Shown: piece by piece, positions 1-8,398 of the stretch
Numbering within the stretch: the first letter of the stretch is position 1
How the letters are laid out: each line of letters opens with the position of its first letter
The notes under the pieces: generated by a model
Seen by the model: only the letters and a program-made list of their open reading frames with translations
The model's database searches: none
What the model was told of the DNA's origin: nothing
Position numbers and translations under genes: made by a program
NCBI GenBank assembly: GCA_030614505.1
Contig: JAUWTX010000003.1
Coordinates: 1-31,446 of the forward strand
From: Desulfuromonadales bacterium
Lineage (GTDB): Bacteria; Desulfobacterota; Desulfuromonadia; Desulfuromonadales; BM103
DNA: 31,446 nt
Direction: 5' to 3'

Positions 1-1628
1 TCATCTATGCAGCCGCTAGCCAGCAACGTCCCACCTGGAAGTTCCAGCAGGTAAGCTTCACGACGGAAGTGAGCCGTGACCTGCACCGGTTCACCGCCAT
101 CGATGAAATCCAACCGATGGAAATTATCGGCGTTGAGCCGCCAACCGTTTGTGCCGTGCCAGGGGGAGTAAGGATCACTGGAGGTCTGCGCCACTTCGGT
201 TGCTTCCAGGGTGCGACTGAGCAGAACATCGAGGCAGGCCAAGGCCAGGGTTCGATCCGAAGCCGGTCCGGTCTCGGGAAACAGGTCAGTGCGGTGGTGC
301 TCGATGAAACCGGTATCGATTTGTGCTGCCGCGAAGGCAGGATTGGCAGCAACCGTAGCGAGAAAACCGATGTTGGCAGTGACCCCGACCACCTGAAAAT
401 CAGCCAGCGCCTTCTGCAGGCGGCGCACAGCCCGGGTTCGATCATGATCCCAGACGATCAGTTTGGCAATCATCGGATCGTAGTGCATGCTGACTTCGTC
501 CCCCTGACAAACCCCTATATCAACTCTCACATGGGCGTTCTCCTGCGGCTGGCGCAGGTGCCGCAGCAGGCCGATGGACGGCAGGAAGTTCTTCGCCGGG
601 TCTTCGGCATAGATACGGACTTCGATGGCATGACCACTGATGCTGAGCTCCTCCTGTCGACAAGGGAGCGGTTCGCCGGCAGCCACCCGCAACTGCCACG
701 CGACGAGGTCCTGACCGGTGATCATCTCGGTCACCGGATGCTCAACCTGCAGGCGCGTATTCATTTCCATGAAATAGAAGGAACCATCGGTCTCGAGCAG
801 GAACTCCACCGTTCCGGCGCCGACATAACCGATGGCCCGGGCTGCCGCAACCGCAGCCGCCCCCATACCGGAACGCAGTTCCTCGCTCAGCCCCGGCGCC
901 GGCGCTTCCTCGATCCCTTTCTGGTGCCGGCGCTGGATCGAACAGTCACGCTCGAAAAGATGTATGCAGTTACCGTGAGTGTCGGCGAACACCTGGATCT
1001 CCACATGCCGTGGCTGCTCCAGGTATTTTTCCAGCAGCACCCGGTCGTCAGCAAAGGCAGATGCTGCTTCGCGTTTGGCACCTTGCAGAGCATCGACAAA
1101 TTCATCCGGACTGCGCACCACGCGCATGCCCTTGCCACCACCACCGGCGCTGGCCTTGATGAGAAGTGGATAGCCGACCGCATCAGCCGCCAGTCTCAGA
1201 CGCTCCGGAGATTGGTCCTCTTCATGGTAGCCGGGGACCAGTGGGACCCCGGCAGCACTCATGATCTGCTTGGCGGCACTCTTCGATCCCATGGCCTCAA
1301 TCGCTGCCACCGGGGGACCGATAAAAACGATTCCTGCTGCTGCACAGTCTGCGGCGAATCGGGCGTTTTCCGAGAGAAAACCGTACCCCGGGTGAATCGC
1401 CCCGGCACCACTGTCGAGGGCAGCCTGTAAAATTCTCTCAGCAACCAGGTAGCTCTCCAGAGCCGGCGCAGCGCCAACCAGGCGGGCCTCATCGGCCAGA
1501 CTGACATGGAGGGCCTGAACGTCAGCCTCTGAAAAAACCGCAACCGTAGCAATGCCCAGCTGACGGGCGGTGCGGATGACACGGCAGGCGATCTCGCCGC
1601 GATTGGCAATCAGAATCTTGTCAAACAT
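1..1628 (-). CDS. liuD: Methylcrotonyl-CoA carboxylase biotin-carboxylase (alpha) subunit, 3' end outside window
   Basis: The reading frame opens at ATG 1628 (MFDKILIANRGEIACRV...) and stays open to the window edge, giving about 542 residues. It is the biotin carboxylase half of an acyl-CoA carboxylase. Visible are the N-terminal IANRGEIA motif (residues 7-14), the ATP-grasp glycine loop AGGGGKGM (161-168) and the active-site block EMNTRLQVEHPVTE (288-301). The alpha subunit of this family is usually about 650-670 residues with a C-terminal biotinyl domain, so roughly 110-130 residues with the biotin-lysine should lie beyond position 1. The start is 4 nt after the stop of liuC, so the genes are translationally close. 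The neighbours liuA, liuB and liuC identify it as methylcrotonyl-CoA carboxylase rather than acetyl- or propionyl-CoA carboxylase. It carboxylates biotin with ATP and bicarbonate for leucine catabolism. Confidence 0.93.
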   Translation of the reverse strand, partial: MFDKILIANRGEIACRVIRTARQLGIATVAVFSEADVQALHVSLADEARLVGAAPALESYLVAERILQAALDSGAGAIHPGYGFLSENARFAADCAAAGIVFIGPPVAAIEAMGSKSAAKQIMSAAGVPLVPGYHEEDQSPERLRLAADAVGYPLLIKASAGGGGKGMRVVRSPDEFVDALQGAKREAASAFADDRVLLEKYLEQPRHVEIQVFADTHGNCIHLFERDCSIQRRHQKGIEEAPAPGLSEELRSGMGAAAVAAARAIGYVGAGTVEFLLETDGSFYFMEMNTRLQVEHPVTEMITGQDLVAWQLRVAAGEPLPCRQEELSISGHAIEVRIYAEDPAKNFLPSIGLLRHLRQPQENAHVRVDIGVCQGDEVSMHYDPMIAKLIVWDHDRTRAVRRLQKALADFQVVGVTANIGFLATVAANPAFAAAQIDTGFIEHHRTDLFPETGPASDRTLALACLDVLLSRTLEATEVAQTSSDPYSPWHGTNGWRLNADNFHRLDFIDGGEPVQVTAHFRREAYLLELPGGTLLASGCID

Positions 1629-1632
1629 TGCA

Positions 1633-2424
1633 TCATCCTTTGATCCAGTTGGGTTCGCGCTTCTCAAGAAAAGCCGACAACCCCTCGCGGCCTTCATCAG
1701 AAGCGCGAATTTCGGCAATGCGCTCAGCGGTGTCGGCAATCAGGTCATCGTCCAGGGAACTCAGGGCTACCTCGGCAACCAGCGCCTTGACCGAGGCCAT
1801 GGCCTGCGGCCCGTTCTGCAGCAGCTGATGGCTCAACCGCTCCACCCGCGCATTGAGCTCGTCCGGCCGCACCACTTCGTGAACCAGGCCAAGCCGGTGG
1901 GCTTCGGCAGCATCGAAACGCTCGGCTGTGAGAAAATAACGCCGGGTGGCACGGGGACCGATAGCCGCCGCCACGTAGGGCGAGATGACCGCCGGAATCA
2001 GGCCGAGCTTGACCTCGGAGAGGCAGAAGCTGACATTCTCACTGGCAATGGCGATGTCACAGCAGGCCACCAGTCCGACGCCACCGCCGATGGCAGCACC
2101 CTGCACCAGGGCAATGGTCGGCTTAGAAAGGTTGGCCAGAGTTTTCATCAAATCTGCCAGCTCTATGGCGTCGGTAAGGTTTTCCTCGAAGGAATAGTCG
2201 GCCATGCGCCGCATCCAGTTGAGATCAGCCCCGGAGGAAAAACTTTTGCCACGGGCGGCCAGCAGGACCACGCGCACGCTTTTGTCTCGTTCCAACCGCT
2301 TGAGTTCACTGGTCAGAGCGCTGATCAGGGTGTCATCAAAGGCATTGTGCATCTCTGGCCGGTTGAGGGTAAGGGTGGCACGACCATGTTCGTCAATTTC
2401 GCTCAGAAGGGCTGCAATGCTCAT
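1633..2424 (-). CDS. liuC: Methylglutaconyl-CoA hydratase (crotonase family)
   Basis: A 263-residue crotonase-fold protein, full length for the family. The oxyanion-hole regions are the stretch around SSGADLNWM (63-71) and GAAIGGGVGLVACCD (109-123). The second catalytic glutamate is present in SEVKLGLIPAVISPY (Glu137). The first catalytic glutamate of classical enoyl-CoA hydratases is replaced by Gly (GGGVGL instead of GGGCEL). This is a trait I associate with bacterial LiuC proteins, and the ISPY ending also fits that subgroup. The predicted reaction is hydration of 3-methylglutaconyl-CoA to HMG-CoA, the step after LiuBD. It sits 21 nt after liuB and 4 nt before liuD, in the order liuA-liuB-liuC-liuD. 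An AGGA element lies about 8 nt upstream of the ATG. Confidence 0.88.
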   Translation of the reverse strand: MSIAALLSEIDEHGRATLTLNRPEMHNAFDDTLISALTSELKRLERDKSVRVVLLAARGKSFSSGADLNWMRRMADYSFEENLTDAIELADLMKTLANLSKPTIALVQGAAIGGGVGLVACCDIAIASENVSFCLSEVKLGLIPAVISPYVAAAIGPRATRRYFLTAERFDAAEAHRLGLVHEVVRPDELNARVERLSHQLLQNGPQAMASVKALVAEVALSSLDDDLIADTAERIAEIRASDEGREGLSAFLEKREPNWIKG

Positions 2425-2445
2425 AGTTCATATCCTGAGGATGGT

Positions 2446-4053
2446 TCACATCCTGAAAATGCCAAAGGTGGTTTTTTCCACAGGGGCGTTAAGCGCTGCT
2501 GAAAGCCCCAGACCGAGGACCATCCTGGTATCAGCGGGCTGGATGATGCCGTCATCCCAGAGACGGGCGCTGGCGTAGTAGGGGTGTCCCTGGCTTTCAT
2601 ACTGCTGACGGATCGGTTCCTTGAAGGCAACCTCCTCCTCTTCGCTCCAGACGCCCCCCTTCCCCTCTATGCCATCGCGTTTGAGCTGGGCAAGAACGCT
2701 GGCAGCCTGCTCGCCGCCCATCACCGAGATCCGGGCGTTGGGCCAGACCCAGAGCTGGCGTGGGCCATAGGCACGGCCACACATACCGTAGTTGCCGGCA
2801 CCATGGCTGCCACCAATGATGACGGTGAATTTGGGGACAGCAGCGCAAGCGACAGCCGTGACCATCTTGGCACCATCCTTGGCGATTCCGCCACTCTCAT
2901 ACTTGCTGCCAACCATAAAACCAGTGATGTTCTGCAGGAAGACCAACGGAATACCACGCTGGCAACAGAGTTCAATGAAGTGAGCTCCTTTGAGGGCTGA
3001 CTCAGAGAAAAGGATTCCGTTGTTAGCAACAATACCAACCGGATAGCCGTGAACCCGGGCGAAACCACAGACCAGGGTAGTGCCGAAGAGCTTCTTGAAC
3101 TCGTCAAACTCGCTGCCGTCGACGAGGCGTGCAATCACTTCACGAACATCATAGGATTTGCGGATATCGGCGGGTATCACTCCATTGATCTCGGCCGGGT
3201 CACAAAGCGGTTCCCGGGGCGACTGCAGCGCCAGACTGGTTGGCTTGCAAATATTGAGATTGGCAACGATGCGCCTTGCGGTCGCCAAAGCGTGGGCGTC
3301 GTTTTCGGCGTAGTGGTCGGTGACTCCGGAAGTGCGACAGTGCACCTCGGCTCCACCGAGATCCTCGGCGCTCACCACCTCGCCGGTAGCTGCTTTGACC
3401 AAAGGTGGACCAGCGAGGAAGATCGTGCCGTTGCCCTTGACGATGATGCTTTCGTCGGCCATGGCCGGGAGATATGCACCACCTGCGGTACAAGACCCCA
3501 TAACAACGGAGATTTGTGGAATCCTCTGTGAAGAAAGGCGGGCCTGGTTGTAGAAGATCCGGCCAAAATGGTCGCGGTCGGGAAAAACCTGATCCTGCTC
3601 CGGCAGGTTGACCCCGCCCGAGTCAACCAGGTAGATGCACGGCAACCGGTTCTCGGCGGCAATCTCCTGGGCGCGCAGATGCTTCTTGACAGTGAGCGGG
3701 AAGTAGGTGCCGCCCTTGACCGTGGCGTCGTTGACGACGATCATGCATTCCTGGCCCATGACACGGCCAATACCGGTGATGATCCCGGCAGCGGGGGCAG
3801 CGCCATCGTACATACCGTAAGCGGCGAACTGAGAAAATTCGAGGAAGGGTGAACCGACGTCGAGCAACTGGCTGACCCGCTCGCGCGGCAGCAGCTTGCC
3901 CCGCCCTTCGTGCTTGGCCCGGGCTTGTGCAGGGCCACCCAGCCGGATCTGCCCGACTTTATCTTCGAGATCCTGGTTGAGTTGCCGCATGGTGTCGACA
4001 TTATTGCGGAACTCTTCGGAACTTGTATTGATGGCACTTTTCAGTATTGTCAT
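2446..4053 (-). CDS. liuB: Methylcrotonyl-CoA carboxylase carboxyltransferase (beta) subunit
   Basis: A carboxyltransferase of 535 residues from the chosen start (MTILKSAIN...), the usual length of LiuB/MccB. It shows the crotonase-like carboxyltransferase core, for example MIVVNDATVKGGTYFPLT, LVDSGGVNLPEQ, MGSCTAGGAYLPAM and, in the C-terminal half, IIGGSHGAGNYGMCGRAY. It transfers CO2 from biotin on LiuD to 3-methylcrotonyl-CoA in leucine degradation. The frame extends upstream to ATG 4068 and TTG 4089; the TTG overlaps the liuA stop. I prefer ATG 4053 because it matches the N-terminus of known LiuB proteins. The only good purine-rich stretch (GGAGAGG) directly abuts ATG 4068, so the start is not settled. 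It is coupled to liuA upstream and followed 21 nt later by liuC. Confidence 0.93.
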   Translation of the reverse strand: MTILKSAINTSSEEFRNNVDTMRQLNQDLEDKVGQIRLGGPAQARAKHEGRGKLLPRERVSQLLDVGSPFLEFSQFAAYGMYDGAAPAAGIITGIGRVMGQECMIVVNDATVKGGTYFPLTVKKHLRAQEIAAENRLPCIYLVDSGGVNLPEQDQVFPDRDHFGRIFYNQARLSSQRIPQISVVMGSCTAGGAYLPAMADESIIVKGNGTIFLAGPPLVKAATGEVVSAEDLGGAEVHCRTSGVTDHYAENDAHALATARRIVANLNICKPTSLALQSPREPLCDPAEINGVIPADIRKSYDVREVIARLVDGSEFDEFKKLFGTTLVCGFARVHGYPVGIVANNGILFSESALKGAHFIELCCQRGIPLVFLQNITGFMVGSKYESGGIAKDGAKMVTAVACAAVPKFTVIIGGSHGAGNYGMCGRAYGPRQLWVWPNARISVMGGEQAASVLAQLKRDGIEGKGGVWSEEEEVAFKEPIRQQYESQGHPYYASARLWDDGIIQPADTRMVLGLGLSAALNAPVEKTTFGIFRM

Positions 4054-4085
4054 GGGCTGTTTCTTCATCCTCTCCGGCGACCGGA

Positions 4086-5252
4086 TCAATCCGTCTGCTG
4101 AAACAGCTCGCGCCCGATCAACATACGTCTGATTTCACTGGTTCCGGCGCCGATCTCATAGAGTTTGGCATCACGCAGCAATCGACCGGTCGGGTACTCG
4201 TTGATGTAGCCGTTACCTCCAAGGCACTGAATCGCTTCAAGAGCCATTTTAGTCGCTTGCTCGGCAGAAAGGAGAATCGCTCCGGCCGCATCTTTACGGA
4301 GTGAGCCTTTGCCGGCGCAGGCCCTGGCCACCGCATAAACATAGGCCCGGCAGGAATTCAGGGAAGTGTACATATCGGCCAGTTTTCCCTGCATAAACTG
4401 GAACTCGCCGATGGCATGACCGAATTGCTTGCGCTCATGCAGGTAGGGCAGGACCACGTCCAGGCAGGCGGCCATGATTCCAAGGGGACCGCCGGACAGG
4501 ACCACGCGCTCGTAATCTAGACCGCTCATCAATACCCTGACACCCTTACCAACTTCGCCGAGGACGTTTTCCTCCGGCACTTCACAGTTTTCGAAGACGA
4601 GTTCACAAGTATTGCTACCGCGCATGCCAAGCTTGTCGAGTTTTTGTGCAGCGGAAAACCCGGGAAAACCCTTCTCGACAATAAAGGCCGTGATGCCATG
4701 TGCGTCGGCATACATATCGGTTTTGGCGTAAACCACCAGAGTATCTGCATCCGGTCCATTGGTGATCCACATCTTGTTGCCGTTGAGCAGATAGTGATCG
4801 CCCTGTTTATCGGCTCGCAACCGCATACTGACGACATCGGACCCCGAGCCGGCCTCACTCATGGCCAAAGCACCGACATGTTCACCACTTACCAGTTTGG
4901 GGAGATAACGCTGCCTCTGATCGACAGTACCATTACGGTAAATCTGGTTGACACAGAGATTGGAATGAGCACCGTAAGACAAGGCGACTGAAGCCGAAGC
5001 CCGGCTGATCTCTTCCATGACAATCACATGTTCCAGATAGCCCATATCGGCGCCGCCGAATTCCTCGGCAACGGTGATACCGTGCAGACCGAGATCACCC
5101 ATCTTGCGCCACAGGTCAGCAGGGAATTCATTGTTCTGATCAATCTCAGCCGCCCGTGGGGCAATTTCTACATCGGTAAAAGCACGGACTGTTTCGCGTA
5201 GCAGGTCTACCGTATCACCCAACTGGAAATCCAAACTAGGATAGGTCTCCAT
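4086..5252 (-). CDS. liuA: Isovaleryl-CoA dehydrogenase
   Basis: A 388-residue FAD acyl-CoA dehydrogenase, full length. The catalytic base distinguishes it from its neighbours: Glu248 sits in LDYERVVLSGGPLG, as in isovaleryl-CoA dehydrogenases, and the position that carries the catalytic Glu in short-chain dehydrogenases (YEGTSE) is Gly here (YEIGAGTSE, 365-373). Other family blocks are ALAMSEAGSGSD (128-139), MWITNGPDADT (161-171) and ECLGGNGY-like QCLGGNGYI (342-350). It oxidises isovaleryl-CoA to 3-methylcrotonyl-CoA and should pass electrons to the EtfAB encoded at the start of the same operon. A GGAGAG ribosome site lies 6 nt before ATG 5252. It is the first of the liuABCD block and follows the Cys-rich protein gene by 30 nt. 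Confidence 0.94.
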   Translation of the reverse strand: METYPSLDFQLGDTVDLLRETVRAFTDVEIAPRAAEIDQNNEFPADLWRKMGDLGLHGITVAEEFGGADMGYLEHVIVMEEISRASASVALSYGAHSNLCVNQIYRNGTVDQRQRYLPKLVSGEHVGALAMSEAGSGSDVVSMRLRADKQGDHYLLNGNKMWITNGPDADTLVVYAKTDMYADAHGITAFIVEKGFPGFSAAQKLDKLGMRGSNTCELVFENCEVPEENVLGEVGKGVRVLMSGLDYERVVLSGGPLGIMAACLDVVLPYLHERKQFGHAIGEFQFMQGKLADMYTSLNSCRAYVYAVARACAGKGSLRKDAAGAILLSAEQATKMALEAIQCLGGNGYINEYPTGRLLRDAKLYEIGAGTSEIRRMLIGRELFQQTD

Positions 5253-5282
5253 CGTCTCTCTCCGTTAGTGGGGGGTTGTCAA

Positions 5283-5819
5283 TTAATCCTTCAGGACAAA
5301 TTCCCACGCGCACCAATAATCATCCGGATGCAGGTCGGGAGGACAAGCAATGCAGTGCGTTTCGATACGGGGATCGATGGTTCGTGCGAACTCGGTATAT
5401 TCAACAATACCGACGGTTTTGCAGGGGAAGTCCGGTAAGCCATTGCGCTTCCGGGCCGACTGGACCCGGCAATTAACCATGCGAAAAACCACGCGAGTGT
5501 CGCTGATTTCTATAGCTTCCTGCAGGTTAAGACGTGCATAAAGACGATGCTTAAGGCACTCGATCAGAGCCGGAATGCCACCTCCAGGCTCAAGTCCGAG
5601 GCGGGACATGATCCGTTTGGCTTCGACTACGGTGAATTTTTCCCATGCGGCCCGGTCGATCTCGATCGCCGTCTCCATCCCGAACTTCTGATCAACAGCC
5701 TGGAACCAGAGCCCGTCATGAGCGAGCCAATTCTTGGAATCATCGACGATAATTGCAATCAATTCTTCTTTACTCAAACCCTGAAGCAGGGCAACGCCTT
5801 CATCCAGATTTGCACCCAT
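5283..5819 (-). CDS. Cysteine-rich cytosolic protein, DUF6125-like, function unknown
   Basis: A 178-residue soluble protein with no signal peptide or membrane segment. The N-terminal half contains a helical segment, LSKEELIAIIVDDSKNWLAH (15-34), followed by DGLWFQAVDQKFGME; this resembles proteins I recall under the name DUF6125, from memory and not searched. The C-terminal half has Cys117, Cys133, Cys156, Cys159 (CIAC) and Cys170, a spacing that suggests a bound metal or iron-sulfur centre. No catalytic function is known to me. It lies inside the operon between a short-chain acyl-CoA dehydrogenase and liuA, with gaps of 39 and 30 nt and its own AAAGGA ribosome site, so it is co-transcribed. 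A role tied to acyl-CoA oxidation or its electron transfer is inference from context only. Confidence 0.75.
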   Translation of the reverse strand: MGANLDEGVALLQGLSKEELIAIIVDDSKNWLAHDGLWFQAVDQKFGMETAIEIDRAAWEKFTVVEAKRIMSRLGLEPGGGIPALIECLKHRLYARLNLQEAIEISDTRVVFRMVNCRVQSARKRNGLPDFPCKTVGIVEYTEFARTIDPRIETHCIACPPDLHPDDYWCAWEFVLKD

Positions 5820-5858
5820 ATCATTTCATCCTTTCGAATCGTATTTTCTGTACACTAC

Positions 5859-7007
5859 TCAACCACGGGTAATAAGTGAACCGATCACAACTCTCTGTAT
5901 TTCACTGGTTCCCTCGTAAATTTCAGTGATTTTGGCGTCGCGCATCATTCTTTCCACCGGGAAGTCCCGGGTATAGCCGTAACCACCAAAAACCTGAACC
6001 GCCTTGGTGGTCACCCACATGGCTGTTTCTGAAGCATTAAGCTTGGCCATTGCGGACTCCTTGCCATAGGAGACCCCGGCACTCGCCCGCCAGGCCGACT
6101 GGTAGACCAGCAGGCGCGACGCTTCAATACGTGTCGCCATATCGGCCAGAATAAACTGGATCGCCTGGAAACTGGCAATCGGCTGATCGAACTGCTTGCG
6201 TTCACGGGCGTAATTCAGCGCCTCTTCGTAAGCACCCTGGGCAATTCCCAAGGCCTGGGCAGCAATCCCGATTCGACCGCCATCGAGTGTCTTCATAGCA
6301 ACCTTGAAGCCTGCGCCTTCTTCGCCAAGCAGTTGATCCTTCGGGATCCTGCAGTTTTCGTAAACCAGCTCACGGGTTGGCGATGAACGAATCCCCATCT
6401 TTTTTTCTTTCTTGCCAAAACTGAAGCCGGGCGTATCCTTTTCGACACTGAAGGCGCTGATGCCATGGTGCTTCTGGGCCTCTTTATCGGTCCGGGCAAA
6501 GACGATATAGGTCTCCGCATCACCACCATTGGTGGTAAATATTTTGCTACCGTTAAGGACCCATTCATCACCGTCGAGAACTGCTGTAGTTCTGGTACCA
6601 CCAGCGTCAGATCCGGCTGTTGCTTCGGTCAAAGCGAAAGCACCGAGCTTGCTCCCCTCCGCCATTGGGGTCAGAAACTTCTTCTTCTGCTCTTCGGTGC
6701 CGAACAACCAGACCGGGTTGGCACCCAGGGACAAGTGGGCCGACAAGGTCACCCCGGTCGAAGCGCAGACTCTGGAGAGTTCTTCCACGGCGATCGCATA
6801 GCTGATGTAGTCGGCATCGGCACCACCGTATTCTTCGGGGAAGACAATACCTGTCAATCCTAATTCCGCCACCTTGTCAAACATCAATTCCCGATCAAAA
6901 TACTCGTTCTCATCGCGCTCTGCCGCCGATGGGGCCAGTTCATTCTCGGCAAAACTACGAACCGTTTCACGGATCAGCTTTTGCTCTTCAGTCAACTGGA
7001 AATACAT
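5859..7007 (-). CDS. Short-chain (butyryl-type) acyl-CoA dehydrogenase
   Basis: A 382-residue FAD acyl-CoA dehydrogenase. The catalytic Glu365 is in the family position (YEGTSEIQR, 364-372). Other blocks are FALTEATAGSDAGG (124-137), KIFTTNGGDAETY (155-167) and QVFGGYGYTRDFPVERMMRD (338-357). Sequence and length are typical of short-chain enzymes acting on butyryl-CoA or 2-methyl-branched C4-C5 acyl-CoAs; the exact substrate cannot be read from the sequence. It is preceded by an excellent ribosome site (AAGGAGG, 6 nt before the ATG). It is separated from the upstream dehydrogenase gene by an unusual 197-nt structured gap. Electrons are expected to go to EtfAB. Confidence 0.92.
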   Translation of the reverse strand: MYFQLTEEQKLIRETVRSFAENELAPSAAERDENEYFDRELMFDKVAELGLTGIVFPEEYGGADADYISYAIAVEELSRVCASTGVTLSAHLSLGANPVWLFGTEEQKKKFLTPMAEGSKLGAFALTEATAGSDAGGTRTTAVLDGDEWVLNGSKIFTTNGGDAETYIVFARTDKEAQKHHGISAFSVEKDTPGFSFGKKEKKMGIRSSPTRELVYENCRIPKDQLLGEEGAGFKVAMKTLDGGRIGIAAQALGIAQGAYEEALNYARERKQFDQPIASFQAIQFILADMATRIEASRLLVYQSAWRASAGVSYGKESAMAKLNASETAMWVTTKAVQVFGGYGYTRDFPVERMMRDAKITEIYEGTSEIQRVVIGSLITRG

Positions 7008-7204
7008 GTGCTTCCTCCTTAATTTTTATCCGAAAACAACCCCTATTGTCCCGGGCGGCTAATCCTATCCTTTAATGCTGGCCCTTTTGCTTGCTGTCTG
7101 CGTTGTACCTCTTTGGCTTAACGCATGCTAGGCCTTCATCGGCACGCCTTGACAGCAACCAAAATGTCTCAGAATTACGCGTCACGATTAACCACACGAG
7201 ACAC
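7008..7204 (-). repeat. Structured intergenic element between two acyl-CoA dehydrogenase genes
   Basis: This 197-nt gap is far longer than the other gaps in the operon (4-60 nt). It contains nested inverted repeats: TTGCTGTC (7091-7098) pairs with GACAGCAA (7151-7158), enclosing TGCGTT (7099-7104) with AACGCA (7120-7125). A separate pair is TGTCTC (7165-7170) with GAGACA (7198-7203). No U-tract follows, so it does not look like a standard terminator. It could be a small repeat insertion, an RNA-processing site or a structured RNA. The sequence alone does not decide. Confidence 0.4.
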
Positions 7205-8362
7205 TCATGTGTAGCTACGCAGAACTTCCCGGGCAATAATCAGGCGCTGGATTTCACTCGTTCCTTCATAAATTGTCGTAATCCGCGCATCGCGGCTGTA
7301 ACGCTCCACTGGAAATTCACCGGTATAACCATAGCCGCCATAAATCTGCATGGCCTCGTAACAGGCGCGATTGGCCGCTTCTGTGGCATAGAGTTTGGCC
7401 ATTGAAGCTTCCTTTGAATAGGACTTGCCCTGCTCCTTGCGAAACGCAGCATTCATCAAAAGCAGGCGAGCCGCCTCAAGTTCAGTCGTGGCATCAGCGA
7501 TCTTCCACTGGATCGCCTGAAAGTTGCTGATGGTCTGGCCAAATTGCTTACGCTCAAGGGCATAGCGGGTCGCTTGCTCGATGGCCACCTGGCCAATTCC
7601 AAGACCGAGAGAACCAATACCGATCCGCCCCCCGGCCAATTCGGCAACAGCCACCCGGAAACCGTCATTGAGCTTGCCCATCAAGGCACTGCCAGGGATG
7701 CGGCAATCCTGAAACAGCATTTCGTTGGTCGCTGAAGCGTGCTGTCCCATCTTCTCTTCGGCGCGTCCAACAATGCACCCGGGGGTCCCGGCCTCAACCA
7801 GAAAACAGCTGATTCCCTTGCCCTTGGGTACATTACGATCCGTGACTGCCCAGACAACAAAAACCCCGGCGTAGGGTGCGCTGGTTATGAAAATCTTGCT
7901 GCCATTGAGAATCCAGTCACCACCATCTCTGACAGCGATAGTGGTCATCGCCGCCGGGTCGGAACCGGCACCGGTCTCGGTCAGCGCGAAGGCTCCTGCC
8001 AGAAACTCACCGCTACAGATCTTGGGGATATAAAGCCGTCGCTGCTCTTCGCTGCCAACCGCCTGAATAACTTCACAAACCATGTTGCTGACCGAAAAGG
8101 TTACCGCCGTCGAGGCACAGGCACGTGCGATTTCAGTCAAGGCAACGCTGAAAGCGATTGTGCCCGCCTCGGCACCACCGTAATCAGCCTTGACATTCAG
8201 GCCCATGAAACCGAGTTCCGCCAATTTTTTCAGGTTGTCGAGAAACTGTTCCTGTTGTTCACCGCGATCGAGCGCCGCTGCGATCGGAGCCAGTTCGGCT
8301 TCGGCGAACTCACGTGCGGTCTCACGGATCAGGTTCTGTTCCTCGTTTAGATCAAGAAACAT
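7205..8362 (-). CDS. Acyl-CoA dehydrogenase (short/branched-chain type)
   Basis: A FAD acyl-CoA dehydrogenase of 385 residues from ATG 8362 (MFLDLNEEQN...). The catalytic Glu366 lies in IYEGTSEIQR; other blocks are FALTETGAGSDPAAM (125-139), KIFITSAPYAG (156-166) and YGGYGYTGEFPVERYSRD (341-358). It is clearly paralogous to the dehydrogenase at 5859-7007 but diverged. An upstream in-frame TTG (8368) lies closer to the AAAAGGA ribosome site (about 4 nt) than the ATG does (about 10 nt), so either could be used. It follows crt by 36 nt. The substrate is probably a C4-C6 acyl-CoA and is not determinable here. Having three dehydrogenases (with liuA) in one operon suggests each serves a different acyl chain. 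Confidence 0.92.
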   Translation of the reverse strand: MFLDLNEEQNLIRETAREFAEAELAPIAAALDRGEQQEQFLDNLKKLAELGFMGLNVKADYGGAEAGTIAFSVALTEIARACASTAVTFSVSNMVCEVIQAVGSEEQRRLYIPKICSGEFLAGAFALTETGAGSDPAAMTTIAVRDGGDWILNGSKIFITSAPYAGVFVVWAVTDRNVPKGKGISCFLVEAGTPGCIVGRAEEKMGQHASATNEMLFQDCRIPGSALMGKLNDGFRVAVAELAGGRIGIGSLGLGIGQVAIEQATRYALERKQFGQTISNFQAIQWKIADATTELEAARLLLMNAAFRKEQGKSYSKEASMAKLYATEAANRACYEAMQIYGGYGYTGEFPVERYSRDARITTIYEGTSEIQRLIIAREVLRSYT

Positions 8363-8398
8363 GCGCAAATTATCCTTTTAATGTAGTCCTTGGGATGA

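Noticed and set aside
69..1430. 453-codon plus-strand open frame
   Set aside because: It is antisense to the biotin carboxylase frame, whose motifs are unmistakable; the plus-strand translation has no recognisable domain or ribosome site.
1570..2502. 310-codon plus-strand open frame
   Set aside because: It lies antisense to liuC and has low-complexity, unrecognisable composition.
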